A stretch of DNA of 30,160 nt from JBALVT01 sp036961345 (GTDB lineage Bacteria; Pseudomonadota; Gammaproteobacteria; Pseudomonadales; Halieaceae): positions 1 through 30,160 of the forward strand of contig JBALVT010000028.1 in the NCBI GenBank assembly GCA_036961345.1, written 5' to 3'. Shown here in pieces: positions 1-7,398 of the stretch. Numbering within the stretch: the stretch's first letter is position 1; the number at the start of each line of letters is the position of its first letter. Under the pieces are notes generated by a model. That model ran no database searches, was not told the origin of the DNA, and worked only from the letters and a program-made list of their open reading frames with translations. A program made the translations under genes and the position numbers.

Positions 1-278
1 CAAGCAACCTGTGTGAACCCGCGCCGGGTACAGGTCGTCTCTACGTCGTTAATCTGCAGGACGCCACGGCAATTAAAGATTTCGACAACGATCTGGATGT
101 TGAGCGTTATGCGGAGATCAGCATACTTATCCCGGATACGCCTTCGCCTCACGTTGATCCGGACGGCGATATACGCCTTCTGCTACCCCCGGGCTCTACG
201 GAAATCGACAACCCCTACGACTCCGGCTCTTCATTGCCAACACCCTATGGATCGTACTGGTACCAGGAGGACTATTAG
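1..278 (+). CDS. pilY1: PilY1-type pilus tip/assembly protein, C-terminal fragment
   Basis: The frame with codons starting at base 3 is open from the window edge to a TAG at 276-278 and reads SNLCEPAPGTGRLYVVNLQD and onwards, ending in YGSYWYQEDY. It is the 3' end of a larger gene whose start lies outside the window. The GTGRLYVVNLQDATA stretch followed by a Pro/Gly/Asp-rich tail resembles the end of PilY1/PilC beta-propeller proteins, which are secreted, calcium-binding adhesins and priming factors at the tip of type IV pili. The strongest support is context: the stop codon is two bases from a prepilin gene, the pilY1-pilE order of gammaproteobacterial minor-pilin operons. Only about 91 residues are visible, so the family call rests partly on the neighbour. 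The open frame offset by one (13-297) is a shadow. Confidence 0.7.
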   Translation, partial: SNLCEPAPGTGRLYVVNLQDATAIKDFDNDLDVERYAEISILIPDTPSPHVDPDGDIRLLLPPGSTEIDNPYDSGSSLPTPYGSYWYQEDY

Positions 279-280
279 GT

Positions 281-733
281 ATGAGTCCTTGCAATAAAGA
301 CCCGCGGGGAAGACCACAATCTATCAGCGGATTTACGTTGATAGAAGTGTTGATTGTCGTGGCCATCGTAGGCATTTTATTGGCGATCTCCCTGCCCTCC
401 TACCAAGAGAGCTTGCGCAAAGGTCGCCGTGCGGACGCCAAGGCCGGCCTATTGGATGCTGCAAATCGACAGGAGAGACTTCTGCTGGACATATCCAGGT
501 ACACACTTGATATGACTGATCTGGGGTTCGCCGCAGACCCTATGATTTCCCAGGAGGGAAATTACTCCATAGATACGGCAGCATGTGGCGCGGGGATTGC
601 AACTTGTTATACGGTCACAGCAACACCCCGACCAGGATCTGCACAGGCCAAAGATACAAAATGTACCAGCTTCTCGCTCAGCTCAAACGGGCAAAAGACC
701 GCCACTGGAACGCTGGGCAATGAATGTTGGTAA
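281..733 (+). CDS. pilE: PilE-like type IV (minor) prepilin
   Basis: This 150-residue prepilin has a short basic leader, the cleavage site G17|F18 followed by TLIEV (Glu at mature position 5), and a hydrophobic N-terminal helix at about residues 18-40. That is the class III signal cut and N-methylated by the prepilin peptidase PilD. The rest is a small pilin globular domain with Cys102, Cys109, Cys128 and Cys149; the last pair probably closes the C-terminal D-region loop just before the end. An AGGAGG ribosome site at 265-270 lies inside the end of pilY1 with 10 bases to the ATG, so the two are probably co-translated. In this position the protein is most likely the minor pilin PilE that, with FimU/PilV/PilW/PilX and PilY1, primes pilus assembly. 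Major pilin cannot be fully excluded from sequence alone. Confidence 0.9.
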   Translation: MSPCNKDPRGRPQSISGFTLIEVLIVVAIVGILLAISLPSYQESLRKGRRADAKAGLLDAANRQERLLLDISRYTLDMTDLGFAADPMISQEGNYSIDTAACGAGIATCYTVTATPRPGSAQAKDTKCTSFSLSSNGQKTATGTLGNECW

Positions 734-753
734 CACAATTATTTGAGGTAAAC

Positions 754-1074
754 ATGATGATATCTTTAAAACGTGCAAGTCATTCTGGATTCAGACTTTT
801 ACTACTATCGAGTCTACTATCAACCGGTGTTTTCGCCGCTAACCCCGAGGAGAATTACGCTTGTCAGGTGCAAACCACAGGCGGCAGGTACGGCCTGGTA
901 CTTCTGCAAACACACAACAAAAAAGAGGCCATGGAGCTCGCCATCACGATACCTGCATTGACTCTTGATGGCAGCGAACACCTGGAAAATCAGGTGGTGG
1001 AGTGCATTAGCCGACCCGGAGGCAGCTTTCGAGATTCGGGATTCCAAAAATTTTACGAAAGCGTTCCGCTTTAA
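754..1074 (+). CDS. Small secreted protein of unknown function, downstream of pilE
   Basis: I do not recognise this family. The open frame begins at 724, inside pilE, but ATG codons at 754 and 757 are better starts because a GAGG at 745-748 sits 5-8 bases before them. From 754 it encodes 106 residues. The N-terminus has basic residues, a leucine-rich core (FRLLLLSSLLSTGVFA) and an AxA-type cut before NPEENYACQV, a good Sec signal peptide. The mature part of about 80 residues has two cysteines, so one periplasmic disulfide is possible. The gene follows pilE by 20 bases in the same direction and is probably in the pil transcript. A pilus-accessory role is only a guess from position. Confidence 0.7.
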   Translation: MMISLKRASHSGFRLLLLSSLLSTGVFAANPEENYACQVQTTGGRYGLVLLQTHNKKEAMELAITIPALTLDGSEHLENQVVECISRPGGSFRDSGFQKFYESVPL

Positions 1075-1097
1075 TTCATTAACGGGCGTTAACCAGC

Positions 1098-1739
1098 TCA
1101 AGAACACCGGGTTATAGTGACGACACCGCGAGCCTGAGCGCAATCAAGCTGTGCTGGTGTATCCACATCTACCAATACCGCGTCTGTGGGCATCGCTACA
1201 CTGTGTACATTTTCAGAAAACACATGCAGCAATGATCTAGCACCGCGATCTCCACTCAACTGCATCATCTCGGGAATATAGTGCATTGGCCATATAACGG
1301 GATTACCTCTCCTGCCCTGCCACTTCGGAACAACAATGTGTCTTTGTGCCAACGGCTTGAATTCCAATATCAGGGTATTAATGTGTTCAAATGTAATAAA
1401 GGGCATGTCTGCCAGCAAGATCATCACACCGTCAATGCCGGTCGGCAAAGAAGCTAAACCGGCCTTAAGAGACTCCGCCAATCCGCGCTTATAATTAGGG
1501 CTGTTCACAAAAACAACCTCTTTGCCGAGCAACTCATTTTTAAGATCCTGAGCGCGGTGACCCACTACTACGGATGTTGACACGAGATCTGACTGGAGCG
1601 AAGCATTAACGACGCGCGTTACAAGGCTAGCCTTCGCTACCTGTGCCAACAACTTGTGCTGCTCACCCATCCGCGAGGAACGCCCAGCCGCCAGGACAAT
1701 AGAGGCGACGGCCAGAGGCTTTTTGTCGTCGAAGGGCAT
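1098..1739 (-). CDS. MobA/MocA-like molybdopterin nucleotidyltransferase
   Basis: A 213-residue NTP transferase of the MobA-like superfamily. The signature loop LAAGRSSRMG at residues 16-25 with Lys29 binds the nucleotide phosphates; ADMPF at about 110-114 supplies the metal-binding aspartate, and GRRGNPVIW near 142-150 fits the substrate region. This arrangement matches MocA (molybdenum cofactor cytidylyltransferase) and the related purine-catabolism protein PucB/YgfJ, which add CMP to molybdopterin for xanthine-dehydrogenase-family enzymes. The ATG overlaps the upstream yqcC stop (TGATG at 1741-1737), indicating translational coupling. Family is clear; the exact nucleotide is not decided by what I can see. 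No molybdoenzyme gene is adjacent, though moaB and moeA lie about 24 kb away. Confidence 0.82.
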   Translation of the reverse strand: MPFDDKKPLAVASIVLAAGRSSRMGEQHKLLAQVAKASLVTRVVNASLQSDLVSTSVVVGHRAQDLKNELLGKEVVFVNSPNYKRGLAESLKAGLASLPTGIDGVMILLADMPFITFEHINTLILEFKPLAQRHIVVPKWQGRRGNPVIWPMHYIPEMMQLSGDRGARSLLHVFSENVHSVAMPTDAVLVDVDTPAQLDCAQARGVVTITRCS

Positions 1740-2071
1740 CAGCTGTTTGACTCTTCATCACCACTAAGCAAACTATCCATTAACAACAGGGCTTCTTCCA
1801 GCGCCCCCGTGGACAAACCACCCCCCTTGAAAAACTCCTCCGCCATCGGCGCGATACCACAGCGGGCCGGTAACGCCTGATCGTCTTCCAACAACTGATA
1901 AAGCGTCGGTAGAAAAATAAATTGCAACCACTGGGGCAGTGTTAGTGTGTCTACGCAAAAGGGCTGGTCACTGGCAAGCGCCTGGGAAGAGGGCGATATA
2001 CGATCCCACAATCCCAACTGCCTCAGTTCAGATTCAATATCGATTAACACTTCCGCTATATCTGTTCGCAT
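1739..2071 (-). CDS. yqcC: YqcC-family protein
   Basis: A 110-residue cytoplasmic protein starting at the ATG at 2071, 14 bases after the dinG stop. The frame is open back to an ATG at 2131, but that start would overlap dinG by 47 bases, and YqcC proteins begin close to the DIAEVLIDIESELRQLGLW segment. The family is a short all-helical domain (DUF446) with a conserved middle LPQWLQFIFLPTLYQLL and a later LP..CGIAPMAEEFF; both are present. The biochemical function of YqcC is unknown. It lies between dinG and the MobA-like gene and overlaps the latter by one base, so it is probably translated from the same mRNA. The weak ribosome site fits coupling to dinG. Confidence 0.85.
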   Translation of the reverse strand: MRTDIAEVLIDIESELRQLGLWDRISPSSQALASDQPFCVDTLTLPQWLQFIFLPTLYQLLEDDQALPARCGIAPMAEEFFKGGGLSTGALEEALLLMDSLLSGDEESNS

Positions 2072-2084
2072 ACCGTAAAAGGCC

Positions 2085-4211
2085 TTATGCAATATCTCGC
2101 CTGAAAGGCGGCAGTGAATCCAGAATGGCACGCCCGTATCGACGGGTCACCAGTCGTCTGTCCATCAGTGTTACTCTGCCGGTATCGTTTTCCGTACGCA
2201 ACAATCTTCCACTGGCCTGCACAAGGCGCAGAGCTGCGTCAGGCACACTAATTTCCATAAAGGCATTGCGACCCTCAGCCTCAACCCATTCGGCCAGCGC
2301 CGCCTCCAGCGGGCTATTGGGCGGCGTAAAAGGTATCTTCGCTATCACCACATGCCGACAGTAATCACCGGGAAGATCTACCCCCTCGGCAAAACTGGCC
2401 AAACCAAATATAACACTTCCACTGCCGCCGTCGATGGCCTCACGGTGCCGGCGCAGTGTTTCCTGTTTGCTGTAATCTCCCTGCAGCAACATCAGCTCAC
2501 CCAACGAAGACACCAGACCATTATAGACATCCAACATCTGGCGGCGCGAAGAAAACAATACCAGCGTGCCTTCGCGCTGATCGAGTAGGCCGGGCAACAA
2601 CTTTATGATTGCCTCCGTATGAGCAGCTGCATCCCCTGGATCACAATCCATCGCGGGGACTGAGAATGTCGCATTGGCGTAATCGAAAGGACTGGTAACA
2701 ACCTTAAAGGTGGCTCCGTCAGGCACGCCTGAGTGGAGCACAAAACTGTCAAATGAACTCAAGGAGGAGATGGTAGCCGAAGTAACCACAACACCGGCCG
2801 CTCGGGACCACAAAAATTCCTGCAATATATCAGCGGCAAGTATTGGACTGCAACGCAAATCAAATCCAAACTGTCCGCCGCTATCGAGCAGCGTGATCCA
2901 TCGGGCCTTGGGCGGCATATCATTCTCGCCGGTGACCGCGTACTCCGCAAACAACGCCAATGCCCCTTCTGCCCTGCCCAACATCCCACCGATATTAATA
3001 TGCCAGGTCTCTATTTCTGCCTTGTCCAAGCCCGGAAAATCATCATCCATTGCGTCTTCAAGAACACCTTCAATTCGCTCCAGAGTCACAGATAACTTGC
3101 CAAACTGGGTACTGAGCGTGGCCGCCACCGGGTTTAATGTAGATGGCACCAGGCCGTGCTCAAATCTCAGTAGCTTGTCGTCGCGGCTGTCATCCACAGG
3201 AAAATCTTCAAAAAGCTGTGCAACCACCTGTTCAGCGACCTGCAATCCCGCGATAGCGGCATCCATTATCTCGGGCAACTCCTGCAGGGGACGGTTTAGT
3301 GAGTCCAACGCCGACATTGCCTGCGCCAACTGACTCAAGGATTTTCGGCACTCCTGAAGCCACGCGATGGTGGTGTGCAATCGACAAAATCCGGAAAAAT
3401 GGGAAAGCGCCTTGTCGGGCAGATGATGGCCTTCGTCAAAAATATAAATACTGTCTTCCGGCGCAGGTAAGATAGCCCCTCCGCCAAGCGCAAGATCCGA
3501 CAATACCAGGTCGTGATTTGTGACAATCACGTCCGCACTTTGCAGCTCATCCCTGGCCCGATAGAAACTGCACTGGGCAATATTTGGGCAACGCCTGCCA
3601 CTGCACTGGCTATGATCTGTGGTCACACCGTACCAAATATCCTCACGCACCGTATCGGACCAGTTATCCCGATCACCGTCCCATTCGCCCCGGCCCAGAG
3701 CCTCGAGCATATTGGAGTATATCGGCAGCGCATCAGTCGCTAGCGGCGCATCCATTTCGTCGGGATAAAGCGGCAAAAAACTCGTATCATTTTGCCCCTG
3801 GGACATGACCCGATCCAGTTTCGAAAGGCATACATAACGACGACGCCCTTTGGCCAGCGTATAGCTAAAATTCAACCCGCTGTGACGCTTGATATCCGGA
3901 AGATCCTTATTCACGAACTGCTCTTGCAGAGCAATGGTGGCGGTTGCCACGATAAGTCTCTTGCCAAGTGCCTGGGCCATTGGGATGCTCGATACTGCAT
4001 AGGCTATTGTTTTGCCCGTGCCGGTACCGGCCTCTATAACGGCCACTGCCGGTTCGCGTGTTGGGGGCTCACCGGGGCTGGGGATTCGTGCCAATGTATT
4101 GGCAATTTCGGCAATCATCTGCCTTTGCCCCCAGCGCGGAGTTAGCGCCTTGCTCTTAAGCAAAGCGCCATAGGCATCGCGTATAGCGTCTTTGGTTTCC
4201 TCAGCCAGCAA
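2085..4211 (-). CDS. dinG: ATP-dependent DNA helicase DinG
   Basis: An XPD/DinG-type superfamily 2 helicase, which unwinds DNA 5' to 3', including R-loops and damaged forks. The chosen start is TTG at 4211, giving 708 residues that begin LLAEETKDAIRDAYG and line up with the usual DinG N-terminus; the longer frame from ATG 4256 adds 15 residues, overlaps the upstream gene by 56 bases and has no ribosome site. With TTG numbering, Walker A EAGTGTGKT is near 60-68, the DEAH-type box is DEGH at about 259-262, and four cysteines (128, 203, 208, 214) fit the [4Fe-4S] cluster. A C-terminal motif VI-like QASGRLLRTENDTGRV is present. It overlaps the acyltransferase stop by about 11 bases, so it is probably co-translated. 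I saw no LexA box near it. Confidence 0.93.
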   Translation of the reverse strand: MLAEETKDAIRDAYGALLKSKALTPRWGQRQMIAEIANTLARIPSPGEPPTREPAVAVIEAGTGTGKTIAYAVSSIPMAQALGKRLIVATATIALQEQFVNKDLPDIKRHSGLNFSYTLAKGRRRYVCLSKLDRVMSQGQNDTSFLPLYPDEMDAPLATDALPIYSNMLEALGRGEWDGDRDNWSDTVREDIWYGVTTDHSQCSGRRCPNIAQCSFYRARDELQSADVIVTNHDLVLSDLALGGGAILPAPEDSIYIFDEGHHLPDKALSHFSGFCRLHTTIAWLQECRKSLSQLAQAMSALDSLNRPLQELPEIMDAAIAGLQVAEQVVAQLFEDFPVDDSRDDKLLRFEHGLVPSTLNPVAATLSTQFGKLSVTLERIEGVLEDAMDDDFPGLDKAEIETWHINIGGMLGRAEGALALFAEYAVTGENDMPPKARWITLLDSGGQFGFDLRCSPILAADILQEFLWSRAAGVVVTSATISSLSSFDSFVLHSGVPDGATFKVVTSPFDYANATFSVPAMDCDPGDAAAHTEAIIKLLPGLLDQREGTLVLFSSRRQMLDVYNGLVSSLGELMLLQGDYSKQETLRRHREAIDGGSGSVIFGLASFAEGVDLPGDYCRHVVIAKIPFTPPNSPLEAALAEWVEAEGRNAFMEISVPDAALRLVQASGRLLRTENDTGRVTLMDRRLVTRRYGRAILDSLPPFRRDIA

Positions 4212-5367
4212 AAGTCGTTGGACCTGTATCCAGCGAGAGTTTGCTGGTAACCGCATTGGCGTAAATAGCTAACGCGTACGGCCGCTGATCAACCGGCAAA
4301 GCGTTAATTCTCTGCTCAAACTCTTCGGCAGTGCAATCGCCATCCTCAAGATAAATATCATCAGGCACTGGCGCATCATCACCATGCAGCATGCGATAGG
4401 CATAGATATTGGTAGGGTGAAGACAATAGAGCGAGCGCACCTGGCGGTCCACTTCGGCGGCTACAGCCGCGGGGGTCTCCAGATCAGGGCCCAATGGGGT
4501 ACCAAAGGAGACATGCACTCGACCTTTGCCGCCAACAATACCCTGACCAATGGAGGCAACGTCTTCCTGCTCGCCCTTTTCATAATTCCCCTGAGTAGCC
4601 AGCTGCCAAAGCTCAGCAGCCTTCAAGGCATCACAGGGGTCCAGCTCGTAGGAAATCGCCACCGGCACGATATTCAGAGCGTGAATGTGCTGAGCAAAAC
4701 TTATCGCTTTTTTATCCCGGCACATCGCCAACATCTTAATAATTGCCGGTTCCGTTTGATCTACACCGTCCTTCGCTCTTCCCTCACGCTGAGCGATCCA
4801 GATATTCGAGCGCTCCTCTAATAATGAGTGCCTGATATAGGAAGACAGCAGTTTTGTCGCGGCCAGTAGCTGCCGCGGCCCGCTCAAATTGCGTTTTACA
4901 ATAAAACTCTTGTTCAGTCGCATAGAGTCAGAGACCCAGGGCTTTGTCAGTAAATTATCACCAATCGCAATCCTGGCGGTATCGCGCCCTACGCTGTGCA
5001 AAGCATAGTTAGTGAATGCCGGATCCATGGCAATATCCCTATGATTGCTCATAAAAAGATAAGCCCTGTCATCTGACAAGTTCTCCAGGCCAGATGCGGA
5101 AAACCCGCCACAGCTCGCGGTAATCATACGGTCCATATACCGCTTGATTACCATTTGCATGGCCTGCACATCGGTAACGTTACGCAGCTCCCACTTCAGG
5201 AACCATCGCACCAGAGGTCTCATGAGCCAGGGCAGTGATAACGCGGCCTTCTCAAATCGAAAACTGGCTATGGCGTCAAGAAACTCCGTACTGTGTAAAA
5301 GGCGTTGCAATACACCCGGCACCTCTTCATCTTGATAGGGACGAATGTCAGCAAATGGATCGCTCAA
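4201..5367 (-). CDS. PlsC/GPAT-family acyltransferase (probable glycerolipid acyltransferase)
   Basis: A 388-residue cytoplasmic or peripheral protein with a PlsC-type acyltransferase core. The start is TTG at 5367: AGAGGG lies eight bases upstream and no better ATG exists. The block LFMSNHRDIAMDPAF (about 104-118) is the histidine motif and IWIAQREGRAKDGVD (about 189-203) is the glycine-rich counterpart of the EGTR motif. The spacing is unusual: the common motif is HX4D, while here the aspartates lie two and six residues after the histidine. I believe this spacing is kept in a gammaproteobacterial subfamily annotated as 1-acylglycerol-3-phosphate acyltransferase, but that is from memory. It is the first gene of the probable acyltransferase-dinG-yqcC-mocA operon. 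Substrate is undetermined. Confidence 0.82.
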   Translation of the reverse strand: MSDPFADIRPYQDEEVPGVLQRLLHSTEFLDAIASFRFEKAALSLPWLMRPLVRWFLKWELRNVTDVQAMQMVIKRYMDRMITASCGGFSASGLENLSDDRAYLFMSNHRDIAMDPAFTNYALHSVGRDTARIAIGDNLLTKPWVSDSMRLNKSFIVKRNLSGPRQLLAATKLLSSYIRHSLLEERSNIWIAQREGRAKDGVDQTEPAIIKMLAMCRDKKAISFAQHIHALNIVPVAISYELDPCDALKAAELWQLATQGNYEKGEQEDVASIGQGIVGGKGRVHVSFGTPLGPDLETPAAVAAEVDRQVRSLYCLHPTNIYAYRMLHGDDAPVPDDIYLEDGDCTAEEFEQRINALPVDQRPYALAIYANAVTSKLSLDTGPTTFAG

Positions 5368-5475
5368 AGAGAAAACCCTCTCAACAGGAAGCGCAACACC
5401 ATACCCAATATCACGCCACGAGTCATCCGCTGAATGTGTTCATGACTGCCCATTCCCACGGTGGACTTCCCTCGC

Positions 5476-5510
5476 AATTGGGCCGGGACACTGGCTTTTG
5501 TGGCCCAATT
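5476..5510. repeat. 9-bp perfect inverted repeat in divergent intergenic region
   Basis: AATTGGGCC at 5476-5484 and its exact reverse complement GGCCCAATT at 5502-5510 are separated by 17 bases. The pair lies between the acyltransferase operon (-) and the small membrane protein gene (+), so it could be a regulator-binding site or a hairpin in the 5' leader of the plus-strand gene. No clean sigma-70 promoter is visible beside it. Confidence 0.45.
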
Positions 5511-5557
5511 TCTGCTAATCTTGCGCCGCTTTATATTGATCATAAACCGGAGGAAAT

Positions 5558-5779
5558 ATGGACGCGATATCTGCCGCAATGGTAACTTTTGGCGCAGCCG
5601 CCCTACTGGCAAGCTGGGTGTTATTGCTGATTGCATCCTGGAGCGAAGATTACGCCTGGGGCTTATGCACTTTATTACTGCCGCCACTATCTTATTGTTA
5701 CGCGATTTTTCGCCCCGATAAGGCAGGACAGGCCATTCTCGTCGCCTTGGTTGGAGCTGGCCTGATTGCCCTGGCCTAG
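5558..5779 (+). CDS. Small two-helix membrane protein, unknown function
   Basis: A 73-residue protein that I do not recognise. It starts at the ATG at 5558 behind a strong GGAGG at 5549-5553 with four bases between, which makes it more credible than the overlapping frames on both strands (5461-5721 plus and 5364-5810 minus). It has a hydrophobic segment at about residues 6-27, a short acidic/aromatic loop (WSEDYAW), a second segment at about 34-48 with a charged FRPDKAGQ turn, and a third hydrophobic stretch at 56-73. It would be an inner-membrane protein with two or three helices. It is followed closely by a strong hairpin terminator, so it is probably a single-gene transcript. Confidence 0.72.
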   Translation: MDAISAAMVTFGAAALLASWVLLLIASWSEDYAWGLCTLLLPPLSYCYAIFRPDKAGQAILVALVGAGLIALA

Positions 5780-5812
5780 ACCCCATCTCAGCGTAAAAAG
5801 TGTTACCCAAAA

Positions 5813-5856
5813 TTTAAAAAGGGAACATTAATAATAATTAATGTTCCCTTTTTAAA
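5813..5856. terminator. Bidirectional rho-independent terminator, 20-bp perfect stem
   Basis: A perfect 20-bp inverted repeat (arms 5813-5832 and 5837-5856) encloses a four-base loop AATA. The core AAGGGAACATT is flanked on each side by A and T runs, so either transcript would end in a U-rich tract. It lies 33 bases after the small membrane protein gene and would end its transcript. The next 210 bases up to 6068 hold only a possible promoter for the next gene. Confidence 0.85.
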
Positions 5857-5986
5857 CAGTTTGAATCCGGTTTTATCCTTATAAAACAGATATTTAAGCG
5901 ATTATATCTCCAGCCATTCCGACACAGTTACGATAATACCCGCCAGGTTACACAATAGTAACTAATCCAATACATATCACTCTCCG

Positions 5987-5992
5987 TATAAT
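5987..5992 (+). promoter_or_regulatory. Candidate -10 box upstream of the four-cysteine protein gene
   Basis: A perfect TATAAT lies 76 bases before the ATG at 6069. No good -35 element is seen 16-18 bases upstream, so the promoter call is weak. Confidence 0.35.
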
Positions 5993-6068
5993 CCCCCACA
6001 TACGATCCGGCACCCTCCGAACAACTCGGCGGAAATCACCGGCTCCCATCAGGAAAGAGGCACCACCC

Positions 6069-6341
6069 ATGAATATTGTTAAAGTAGCCCTAACCACAGC
6101 ACTGCTTGCCACCGCCAGCACCAGTTTCGCCGCCAAACCAACCAGCATAGTATTTGAAGCCAATGGCCAGGCGACTGACGGTACTGAGTTTGCGCAATAC
6201 GCGGTAAAATGCTCTAACGGCAAAAAAATGCAACTAACGGCATGGGACAATCGTCGCCAATGGTGTGTTGGAGAAGAATCCAAAGAAGGTTGTGAGAAAA
6301 AGCAGATCAAGGCAGCTAAAGCAGCCTGTAAAGCCTCCTGA
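6069..6341 (+). CDS. Small periplasmic protein with four cysteines, unknown function
   Basis: A 90-residue protein with a clear Sec signal peptide (basic start, hydrophobic VALTTALLATAS, cut after SFA or SFAA near residue 22). The mature part of about 68 residues has four cysteines, in VKCSNG, QWCVGE, GCEKK and AACKAS, enough for two disulfides, and a basic C-terminal helix EKKQIKAAKAACKA. AGAGG at 6056-6060, eight bases before the ATG, is a good ribosome site. It is flanked by terminator-like hairpins on both sides, so it appears to be monocistronic. I do not recognise a named family. Its small size, export and paired cysteines suggest a stable periplasmic protein; nothing shown here gives a function. 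Confidence 0.8.
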   Translation: MNIVKVALTTALLATASTSFAAKPTSIVFEANGQATDGTEFAQYAVKCSNGKKMQLTAWDNRRQWCVGEESKEGCEKKQIKAAKAACKAS

Positions 6342-6348
6342 GCCTTGC

Positions 6349-6382
6349 CAGAGAAAGTCACGCGTCACGGCGGCTTTCTCTG
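6349..6382. terminator. Hairpin between convergent genes (possible terminator)
   Basis: CAGAGAAAG at 6349-6357 pairs perfectly with CTTTCTCTG at 6374-6382 around a 16-base loop. It fills the 43-base gap between the convergent ends of the four-cysteine protein and the phosphatase. There is no T-run on either side, so it may be an mRNA-end stem rather than a classical intrinsic terminator. Confidence 0.45.
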
Positions 6383-6384
6383 AT

Positions 6385-7380
6385 CTATTGCAGGTAGCGG
6401 CCCCGCAACTCAGTTAATTCAGCAGCACCTACACCCAATTCTTCAGCCAAATAACTCTCAATAGTCGGATAACGGCTATCGATCGCACTCAAAGCCGCAC
6501 AGAGGTAATCCTCATGCACTTCGAGCATCGGAAGAATAGCCTCTGAAGGCAAGTCCATTTGATATTTTTGCCGTATTCGATCCAGTTCGGAATCGGGACT
6601 AAAATATCTAGCTGTCATCAGGTAATCGCGCAAAATCACTTCACGATCGACACCCAGTGCCGCGAGAACCATGGCAGCTGCAAAGCCCGTCCTATCCTTT
6701 CCCGCAGCGCAGTGCACTAAAAATCGGGCATCAGTGACTTCAAGTATCTCTGCGAACATGCGTTTGTAGGTATCAGTCTGCGCAAGGGCAAAATCCGAAT
6801 TAATATCTACCATGAAATCAAACATGGCTTGTCGACCGCCAAAATCACCACCGGCCTGTTCGAAAAAATTCGCATTACTGCCTGGGGTAATAGGAAGGCT
6901 AAGTACTTTCGGCGTCTCTACTGCCGGCAAACGGCTGGGATCACCCTGCTGCTCCTCTACACGCCTGAAATCGCAAATCAGATCTAACTGCAGGCTCGCC
7001 AATAACGAGACGTCCTGCTCGGTGAGCCTGGAAAGCTGACCAGAGCGATAGAGAAACCCCCACTTTACCCGCCTACCTTGTGCCGTCCTATAACCTCCGA
7101 AATCTCGAAAATTGGGCGTACCTTGCATCCCCAGCTTCCGCTCAGTTGCGACGAATTCGTTACCGTGTTGATCGTGCAGTCGGAAATAATGCGTATTGGA
7201 CGAAGGCAATCCGGTAAAACTCGCCGTGGTGGCATGGTCAGCCCGGTATCGCTCTCGAAGCTCTATCGGGGATGACAGTAATTCCACCGTCACCTGCGTT
7301 TCAGGTTCGCTGGCATCCCACTCAAGATGATAATCACCCTGGGCGTCACGCCAGATATGCACCGCATCAGAAATTAACAT
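6385..7380 (-). CDS. Tyrosine-protein phosphatase (MptpB/Y_phosphatase3 type)
   Basis: A 331-residue cytoplasmic enzyme of the tyrosine/dual-specificity phosphatase fold. The P-loop is HCAAGKDRTG with Cys224 as nucleophile and Arg230 (CX5R). Upstream are the family's NFRDFGGY motif at residues 90-97, then YRSGQLSRLT and a DFRR motif at about 137-140. Residues 1-80 form an N-terminal domain that looks like a fibronectin-III/beta-sandwich. In MptpB-type enzymes such a P-loop can act on phosphotyrosine, phosphoserine/threonine or phosphoinositides; the substrate here is unknown. It starts 18 bases after the tetR stop on the same strand and so is probably in the same operon. No signal peptide is seen. 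Confidence 0.88.
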   Translation of the reverse strand: MLISDAVHIWRDAQGDYHLEWDASEPETQVTVELLSSPIELRERYRADHATTASFTGLPSSNTHYFRLHDQHGNEFVATERKLGMQGTPNFRDFGGYRTAQGRRVKWGFLYRSGQLSRLTEQDVSLLASLQLDLICDFRRVEEQQGDPSRLPAVETPKVLSLPITPGSNANFFEQAGGDFGGRQAMFDFMVDINSDFALAQTDTYKRMFAEILEVTDARFLVHCAAGKDRTGFAAAMVLAALGVDREVILRDYLMTARYFSPDSELDRIRQKYQMDLPSEAILPMLEVHEDYLCAALSAIDSRYPTIESYLAEELGVGAAELTELRGRYLQ

Positions 7381-7398
7381 ATCACCAATAGACTCATT

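Noticed and set aside
1079..1092. TTAACGGGCGTTAA palindrome as a terminator
   Set aside because: The stem is only five to six base pairs and no T-run follows on either strand.
4384..4821. A 145-codon plus-strand frame
   Set aside because: It is a shadow of the acyltransferase gene on the opposite strand.
5364..5810. A 148-codon minus-strand frame over the small membrane protein
   Set aside because: It is arginine-rich without a recognisable domain and has no good ribosome site; the plus-strand gene at 5558 has a strong one.
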